Shown in pieces: positions 58,226 through 64,000 of a stretch of DNA of 64,000 nucleotides. Position numbers and translations under genes: made by a program. Origin of the DNA: Lota lota (Eukaryota > Chordata > Actinopteri > Gadiformes > Lotidae); contig JACYXH010000126.1 in NCBI GenBank assembly GCA_026745465.1, positions 1-64,000 on the forward strand. Direction: 5' to 3'. Each line of letters starts with the position of its first letter. The stretch's first letter is position 1. A model generated the notes under the pieces. It worked only from the letters and a program-made list of their open reading frames with translations, was not told the DNA's origin and did no database searches.

Positions 58226-58789
58226 TTTGGACATACAATGTTTCCCCCAACAGCGACCAGATCTAAGTGGTTGACGTTTCCAGTCTGACTTCCGTAGGTC
58301 TTGCGTTATTATGCAACGATACCCAGCAGCGTTTAGCACTCAGAACCGCTTTGGCGCAGCTGCCATCGCCGATGCAGTCTGGCTGGACAGCACTACCCCG
58401 AGTCACATGATGCAGCTATTGTATGAGGTTAGAGTCTGGGAGATGAGCCTTACATAACTACCAGTGTTAACTCAATATTAAATAACAACCATAATAGCAA
58501 ATATAACCTGGGCACACAGGGAGAGGGTTGTTTTTAAGACTGTAGACAAAAATACCAGCCTCAGGCAAAGTCAAGTCAATTGTTTTTGCATAGCTCTTAA
58601 TCACAGTCAAAGTGGCAAATCACCATTCAATCAGCACAGTGTCTCTAGTTTTGCTCCGGTGCTCTCTTAACTCCAGAAAGAAGAGGAGAACACACATCAA
58701 CACATTTGAAGTAGCCCACACAGTGCATGAATGTGCCAAAAGCCAGGCTGTGAAAGTTGAAACGTCAGTGAATTGTGTGTCTGCGGGGG

Positions 58790-58912
58790 CGGGGACAGGT
58801 GTTAGGGGAGGAGCCAGGTGTTAGGGGAAGAGACAGGAGTTAGGGGCGGAGCCAGGTGTTAGGGGCGGAGCCAGGTGTTGGGGGAAGAGCCAGGTGTTAG
58901 GGGCGGAGAGGA
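58790..58912. repeat. Promoter-proximal minisatellite of T4, unit about 19 bp
   Basis: Six or so copies of a GGAGCCAGGTGTTAGGGGC-type unit immediately upstream of the T4 first exon. Two related words lie upstream of T1 (5305-5345). Confidence 0.85.
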
Positions 58913-58927
58913 GAGGATGTCTTGTTC

Positions 58928-58941
58928 AGGAAATGAAACTT
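58928..58941 (+). promoter_or_regulatory. IRF-type element near T4 first exon (possible)
   Basis: AGGAAATGAAACTT contains AANNGAAA, the IRF core, and differs from a full ISRE by one base. Interferon control is known for many fish TRIMs. Here it is only a sequence match. Confidence 0.3.
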
Positions 58942-59047
58942 AAGGTTCATAGAAACCAAAGACACACGTCGTGGAAGCAGTTCTCTCTTTCAGGCGAAAG
59001 ATAAAACGCATTTTGGGACAAAAGACGACAGACTAGACCACAACAAG
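58935..59047 (+). other. Non-coding first exon of T4 (putative)
   Basis: Ends CACAACAAG before GTGAGTAAAAC. The intron (59048-59156) ends CTGTGTCTAG two bases before ATG 59159. The homologous exon is present before T1. Confidence 0.6.
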
Positions 59048-59158
59048 GTGAGTAAAACAACACAACTTTTGAAGGAAGTTAAAACCTCTCTTCCTGTAAT
59101 GGAATAAGAACATAACTGGAATTGCTCAATACTTTAACCTTGTCGTCTGTGTCTAGGA

Positions 59159-60781
59159 ATGGCCTCTGCTACTTCCTGGTCTGAAGATAACTTTTCATGT
59201 TCCATCTGTCTGGATGTGTTCAACAGCCCAGTTTCCACACCATGTGGACACAACTTCTGCAGAACCTGTATTACAAGGTTCTGGGATGGTAGAGTCCAGT
59301 ACAAATGTCCTTATTGCAACAATCTGTTCCAGACAAGACCTGATTTACAGGTCAATACCTTCATATCAGAGATGGCTGATCAGTTTAGAAGTTCTGTACG
59401 AGTCACAGAGCAGCCTTGTGTTGAACCAGGAGAAGTTCCCTGTGATGTCTGTACTGGGACACAGCTGAAGGCTGTGAAGTCCTGCCTAGTGTGTTTTACC
59501 TCTTACTGCCAAACCCACCTGGAGCCACATCAGAGAGTTGCAGGCCTGAAGAAACATCGGCTGGTCGAGGCTATGGACCGTCTGGAAGACAGAATGTGTA
59601 AGAAACACGACCGACTTCTGGAGCTCTTCTGCCAGACTGAACAGGTGTGTGTGTGTCTGTTCTGCACAGTGACGGACCACAAGTCCCATCCTGTTGTACC
59701 TCTAAAGGAGGAATATGACGTGAAGACGGCCCAGCTGGGGAAGATAGAGTCTGAAGTTCAGCAGATGATCAAGGAGAGAAAACGAAAGATTAAGGAGATC
59801 AAAGACACAGTAGAAATTAGCAAGAAAGACGCAGACAGAGAGATAGCTGATGGTGTGCAGGTCTTCACTGCTCTGAAGCGATCTATTGAAAAGTGGCAGG
59901 ATAATTTTAACCAAACAGTTAAAGAGAGACTGAAATCCACAGAGAAAGAAGCTGAAGACTTCATCAAAAAGCTGGAGCAGGAAGTGAAATATCTGACCAA
60001 TAGAAGCTCAGAGGTGAAGCAGCTCTCACACACTGAAGACCACCTCCACTTCCTCCGGACCTTCAGATCCCTGAAGGATCCTCCACCAACCAGGGACTGG
60101 ACAACGGTGGAGGTCCGTCCTCCGTCATACGTAGGGACCTTGAGGAGATCCCTGGATCAGCTGGAGGAGACACTGAACATGGAGATGAAGAAGCTGTGTG
60201 CTGCTGAACTGAAGAGGGTCCAGCAGTATGAAGTAGATGTGACTCTGGATCCTGATACAGCTCATCCAAAGCTCATCCTGTCTGAGGATTGGAAACAAGT
60301 CCATGATGGAGGTTTCAGGAAGGAACTCCCAGACAACCCTAAGAGATTTACACAGCATCTATGTGTTCTCACAAGGCAGAGCTTCTCCTCAGGGAGATTT
60401 TACTTTGAGGTCCAGGTTAAAGACAAGACTGCATGGTGTTTAGGAGTGGCCAGAGAGTCCATCAACAGAAAACGTGTCATCATGTTGACCCCTGAGACAG
60501 GTTACTGGACTCTTTACTTAGATAACGATGGGTTGGTATTTAATGATAACCCTGATGTCCGTCTCCCTCTGAGAGCTGAGCTCCAGAAGGTGGGGGTGTT
60601 TATTGATTATGATGAGGGTCTGGTCTCCTTCTATGATGTGGAAGCCAGTGTTCATATCTACTCTGCTACTGGCTGCACCTTTAGTGAGCCTCTCTATCCA
60701 TTCCTCTCCCCAGGTCTCTATGATTATGAAGGTAAAAACTCTGCCCCGCTGATCATCTCACCTGTCAATCAAACAGACTAG
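59159..60781 (+). CDS. TRIM copy T4: RING, two B-boxes, coiled coil, PRY-SPRY E3 ubiquitin ligase, intact
   Basis: 540-residue bloodthirsty/TRIM39-like protein encoded in one exon. RING C3HC4 ligands at C14, C17, C29, H31, C34, C37, C50 and C53. B-box 1 about 95-124. B-box 2 about 147-177 (C147, H150, C158, C166, C169, H174, H177 available as ligands). Coiled coil about 185-330. PRY starts near 355 (VDVTLDPDTAHPKLILSED) and SPRY runs to the end (GRFYFEVQVKDKTAWCLGVA ... SPVNQTD). All domains are complete, so ligase activity with an SPRY-defined target is expected from the family. The ATG is the first after the acceptor and begins MASATSWSEDNF as in T1. Six GT repeats at 59645-59656 encode V163-C166. 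A full-length TRIM in one coding exon differs from T1 and T3, which splice to a separate B30.2 exon. Confidence 0.96.
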   Translation: MASATSWSEDNFSCSICLDVFNSPVSTPCGHNFCRTCITRFWDGRVQYKCPYCNNLFQTRPDLQVNTFISEMADQFRSSVRVTEQPCVEPGEVPCDVCTGTQLKAVKSCLVCFTSYCQTHLEPHQRVAGLKKHRLVEAMDRLEDRMCKKHDRLLELFCQTEQVCVCLFCTVTDHKSHPVVPLKEEYDVKTAQLGKIESEVQQMIKERKRKIKEIKDTVEISKKDADREIADGVQVFTALKRSIEKWQDNFNQTVKERLKSTEKEAEDFIKKLEQEVKYLTNRSSEVKQLSHTEDHLHFLRTFRSLKDPPPTRDWTTVEVRPPSYVGTLRRSLDQLEETLNMEMKKLCAAELKRVQQYEVDVTLDPDTAHPKLILSEDWKQVHDGGFRKELPDNPKRFTQHLCVLTRQSFSSGRFYFEVQVKDKTAWCLGVARESINRKRVIMLTPETGYWTLYLDNDGLVFNDNPDVRLPLRAELQKVGVFIDYDEGLVSFYDVEASVHIYSATGCTFSEPLYPFLSPGLYDYEGKNSAPLIISPVNQTD

Positions 60782-61110
60782 GACCTTTGTTTGATGATAA
60801 AATAATCAAATGACCAAAACCACTAATGTTGTTTCATGAATTATAATATATACTATGTGTGATCTGAGATAACTGCAATAATGTTGTACTTCTGTCTTTA
60901 AATTAGGATAAATTAATTAAGAAAATAACCCTGAAAATGTAGTTTTTTTAACAAAACGTTTTTATTAGTCTATACTTCTGACTTATGAATGACAACATAA
61001 TAAAATGTTTGCACACTTTTTATTTCAATAAAAATTTACAAAAGGTAGAATGGGGCCTTTTTCTGTCGAATAGGTACATTCTCTACAATATGTATTCAGT
61101 AGAATATGTA
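60782..61110 (+). other. T4 3' flank/UTR
   Basis: AATAAA at 60999-61004 is a likely polyadenylation signal. The region matches the complement of 39240-39637 after T2. Confidence 0.6.
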
Positions 61111-61300
61111 CATTCTCCTTACTCCTTCGCTCTTTCCCCCTCCTTCCCTCATTCTCTTCCCCTCCTCTCACTCTCTACCTCCTTCTCTCCTTCACTCTCA
61201 GTGTCTCCTCTCTCTTCACCTCTTTTCCCCTCCCTTTCCCTCTCTCTCTCCCACCTTCCCTCTTCCCCCCTCCCTCCCTCTCCCTCCCTCTCTCCTACAG
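61110..61300. repeat. CT-rich low-complexity tract
   Basis: Pyrimidine-rich CTCC/CTCT words. The complementary purine-rich counterparts lie at 8470-8570 and 38515-38650. Confidence 0.85.
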
Positions 61301-61500
61301 TGAAGCTGACTGTCATCGATGTCTCTGTGTCAACAGCATTGGGCCTGTGTGTCACTCCGTCCATTGCCGCCACCTAGCGGGCGCCGGCTGCCACTTCTCC
61401 ACGTGCTTCTGTTTACACACTCTGCCAGCAATCACCAATCTACGCTCCCTATTTCTCCACCGCGCTTCCTAGCAGCCGGCGCCAGTTGAATAAATCCCTT
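61300..61500. repeat. Inverted copy of the 8400-8740 block
   Basis: Complement of the ATCGATGACAGTCAGCTT word and of the CpG-rich stretch with CTAGGAAGCGCGGTGGAGAA. Confidence 0.65.
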
Positions 61501-61828
61501 TGAACCCTCCTTTGTCTCTGTCTCCTGTGTCCGTGTCTGAGCAGTCGGTGTCTGTGAGCAAGAAGGAGGAGTTTTTTTTTTTTTTAGATATATCAGGCCC
61601 ACCTCCCCTTTCTCTCTGCCCCCATCCAGCCCTGCTGTGTCATCTGTCAGGACCGGCTCTTCCCCTCTGGTTAGTGCAACTGTAATAACCTCTACACTGG
61701 TGTTACATACTTTAGCGTGTAGCGGATTGATGTTTGCTTTCCCCTCAGCAGTGCTTCCACACGCCCCTCGCCAGAAAAGAAGAAAAGAAAGCAACATACT
61801 GTAATATATATTCTTGAGCGCGTACATA

Positions 61829-61834
<6 letters not shown>

Positions 61835-61898
<64 letters not shown>
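61835..61898. repeat. (AT)n microsatellite
   Basis: About 32 AT/TA repeats. Confidence 0.97.
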
Positions 61899-61899
<1 letters not shown>

Positions 61900-61901
<2 letters not shown>

Positions 61902-62549
61902 ATTGACAGTTCTTTTTTAACTGAACATTTTAGATGTCAGTCTTTTTTCTGCCATGCAACATTAGTGGTTTAACAAACAGTAGCTTAGTTTGGATTTATT
62001 TTTGTCATTTAAATGAATAATATCAGTGTTTAATAGATAAAACACTTCTGTGAAGGTGGAGGCTGAAGCTAAATTGAGCCTACACTTCACAATACAAATA
62101 ATAAATATACAAATAGCGTGGTAAAGAGTGGACAGGTGTGCTGTGAATAGTTCTATGGCTATGATAATGGAGTAATAGATAATAGCACAATAAACAGAAC
62201 ATTCCCATTAAAATGTGTGTGTGTAAATACGGCACAAGGATAATTATATTCACACAAGAGATCTTAAATACATCCATTAAAGCAGAACAGTGCTTGTGCA
62301 TTTTCTTTTAATTTTGTTTGTCACTGGTCAGTCTTGAACCTGTGACCTTGTGATCCACTCCAAACCCCATACAAAACTGGCTAACGAAAGTTTATTTTTC
62401 TTATTTTTTAATTCATACTAATGAATAAAAAAAAATTGAACTAGAGGAAAAACGAAGTTTAGTTTGCCATCATCAGCTAGATGTTCAGAAAGAGGTAACC
62501 TCACACAAAAGGTTTTATTTGCCATTCAGAACTAATCAAAAGTTTGCCT
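61900..62549. other. Spacer before tRNA-Gly
   Basis: No gene. The part at 62460-62545 is an inverted relative of 38100-38185 (GAACATCTAGCTGATG and flanks), the tRNA-Gly downstream flank. Confidence 0.45.
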
Positions 62550-62620
62550 TGCATTGGCCGGGAATCGAACCCGGGCCTCCCGCGTGGCAGGCGAGAATTC
62601 TACCACTGAACCACCAATGC
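62550..62620 (-). tRNA. tRNA-Gly (anticodon GCC)
   Basis: 71 nt. Acceptor GCATTGG pairs with CCAATGC, D arm TGGTTCAGTGGTAGAATTC, anticodon loop CTGCCAC, T arm GGTTCGATTCC, discriminator A. All stems intact. Confidence 0.97.
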
Positions 62621-62639
62621 TTATCCAGTAAAGCAATTG

Positions 62640-64000
62640 ACTCGCAATTTGTCCACAAAGTATTAACATAGGCAAAGATCGCAGCACAGAATGATTCCAA
62701 CAGTAGACAACAATACTTGCAATCATCACATTTCCGTATGTCTACATTATACTGATGTCGTTTATGACCCCCCAAAAATAAAAAGAAGCGATACATTATT
62801 ATTTGAGCGCTTTTATTCTATAAATGTGCTTCATATGCTGCGCTCCATACGGAGGCCCTTTCTCGTGTGGAGCTTCTCGCTGACAGCCAATCACCTCCTC
62901 GTTGTCATTAGTTCTTAATTGAATTTAGCTGAGTCGCCCCCGACGTGCACATAGCTCCCAGGTGGCATCGGCCATTACTTCTTTTTTTTTGCGTTTGACT
63001 GCGGTAACCGATGGCTTAGGTCTGTACCTTTTATTAATTAGACGTTGTGCCCGCTGTTGCGTATTTGTTTTGGGCGCTTTTGAATGAACAATCCGGACAA
63101 CGTGGCCACCAACGGGGGGAGCTTCACCGACGTTTATTGTTTAATGAGCTGCTTGATTGTTTGTTTGGTTGTGTTCGGCCGCTGGCTTCAGATCAGCCTG
63201 TGATTGTGCATCAGTGCACCGCACACATTACACTCTGCCCGTCTCCTAACTCACAATCTATATCACTGTTCTTTCCCCTCAAAGTTACCCCGGATTTGAC
63301 CGCTCATAGTCGATTTGGTTTTGCTCATTTATAGTTGAAATGTGGAGTTGTAGCTTGTGTTGTGAGTGCAGTGTGTACACGTGTTTGTATTGGGCCTAAC
63401 TGGGGAGGACTAACCGACTGACTTTACCGGCGCTGCACCGACAACCACCGTGTGAACACTGGGAAGTGTGTGTGTGTGTGCTCTGGAAACGGGACGCAAA
63501 ATGGAGGAACAGCTGCAACAATTGCGCAACAACGACGTTTTGGGTCAAACTGGAACTGTTGAAAGCAAATAGTCGTAGATGAAGAGGTAAGTAGACTAAT
63601 TGGCGAATACAACTATTTTCGCCAATTGCTTTCTTTTTTTGTTTAACAGCACCACTGGACTACAGGACCTCCACTAGGTTGAAATGACAATCCTGTGCAA
63701 TCCATGCTGCGTTAGACAATTGAACGGCACAGCGCCTTCTCCAGATGCTCTACCTCCCTCAGGAATCCACAGAGAACTTTTTTGCTCCATCCATAACCCC
63801 ACTGGACCCTCTGTGTTTTTTGGAAATCCATCAGACTAACTAGACTACTGACTGGGGGCATGTTGAGGTTTGGTTTCATTGGTTGGTTTTGGCTTGGTAG
63901 AAGGTTGGTTTTGGCTTGGTAGATGGTTGGCATGCTGGAATTAGAAATGGTTAGATGCTGTACTTGCTTTGCACTTGCAAACTCTCCCGATCTTTCCCTT
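62640..64000. other. Terminal spacer, no gene recognised
   Basis: Somewhat CpG-richer stretches at 62840-63200 and 63400-63560 could be the edge of a promoter region. Open frames are short and carry no domain I recognise. A short GT tract is at 63468-63480. Confidence 0.35.

Noticed and set aside
58930-58941. Perfect ISRE
   Set aside because: One base short of the two-nucleotide spacing; only the IRF core matches, so it is listed as a weak candidate.

Overview
This window is eukaryotic genomic DNA from a ray-finned fish. Genes are split by GT-AG introns. The coding content is fish innate-immune families: TRIM E3 ligases of the bloodthirsty/TRIM39-like type and a fish NLR with FISNA, NACHT, LRR and B30.2 modules. 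The rest is tRNA genes, DNA transposons, LINE, SINE and LTR remnants, and very many dinucleotide and minisatellite arrays. That density of simple repeats together with these gene families fits a gadiform (cod-like) genome best. The order is an inference; 'teleost' is secure.

Layout. 1-3.2 kb: spacer ending in a long GT-rich array. 3.2-5.3 kb (- strand): TRIM copy T1, broken by three frameshifts. 5.3-14.5 kb: no gene seen; a pure CT tract, GA, CA and GT tracts, duplicated blocks, a promoter-like repeat and a GC-rich minisatellite. 14.5-32.3 kb (+ strand): one NLR gene. It has five N-terminal exons, a FISNA-NACHT exon, five LRR exons (the first four nearly identical), a 47-bp linker exon and a B30.2 exon. 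Its introns hold a hAT remnant, an L2-like LINE tail and a complete but decayed Ty3/gypsy element with 224-bp LTRs. 33.8-38.3 kb: a MITE-like element and a tRNA cluster (Asp, Leu, Gly plus pseudo copies) around a 2.5-kb, 42-bp-unit minisatellite. 38.6-41.7 kb (-): TRIM copy T2, a pseudogene with internal deletions. 46.2-51.3 kb (-): TRIM copy T3, with one frameshift and a 2.3-kb hAT element in its first intron. The T2 and T3 upstream regions (about 40.8-43.6 and 50.5-53.2 kb) are a recent duplication. 53.7-58.3 kb: LINE and LTR-like remnants. 58.9-60.8 kb (+): TRIM copy T4, the only fully open TRIM (540 codons). 62.5 kb: an intact tRNA-Gly. The last 1.4 kb shows nothing recognisable.

How the parts relate. 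The four TRIM copies and the NLR look like one birth-and-death immune cluster. T2 and T4 carry a TRIM-type PRY-SPRY; in T4 it is in the same exon as the RING. T1 and T3 instead splice through an intron to a B30.2 exon of the NLR type. That exon, the end of the intron before it and (for T3) the 3' flank match the NLR copy at 31.7-33.1 kb, so a terminal B30.2 cassette has moved between NLR and TRIM genes. T1 and T3 are both broken at the same coding GT repeat in B-box 2 (7 repeats instead of 6). I found no CRISPR, no operon-like system and no wholly new gene family. The novelty is in module exchange, repeat-driven frameshifting and the homogenised LRR exons.
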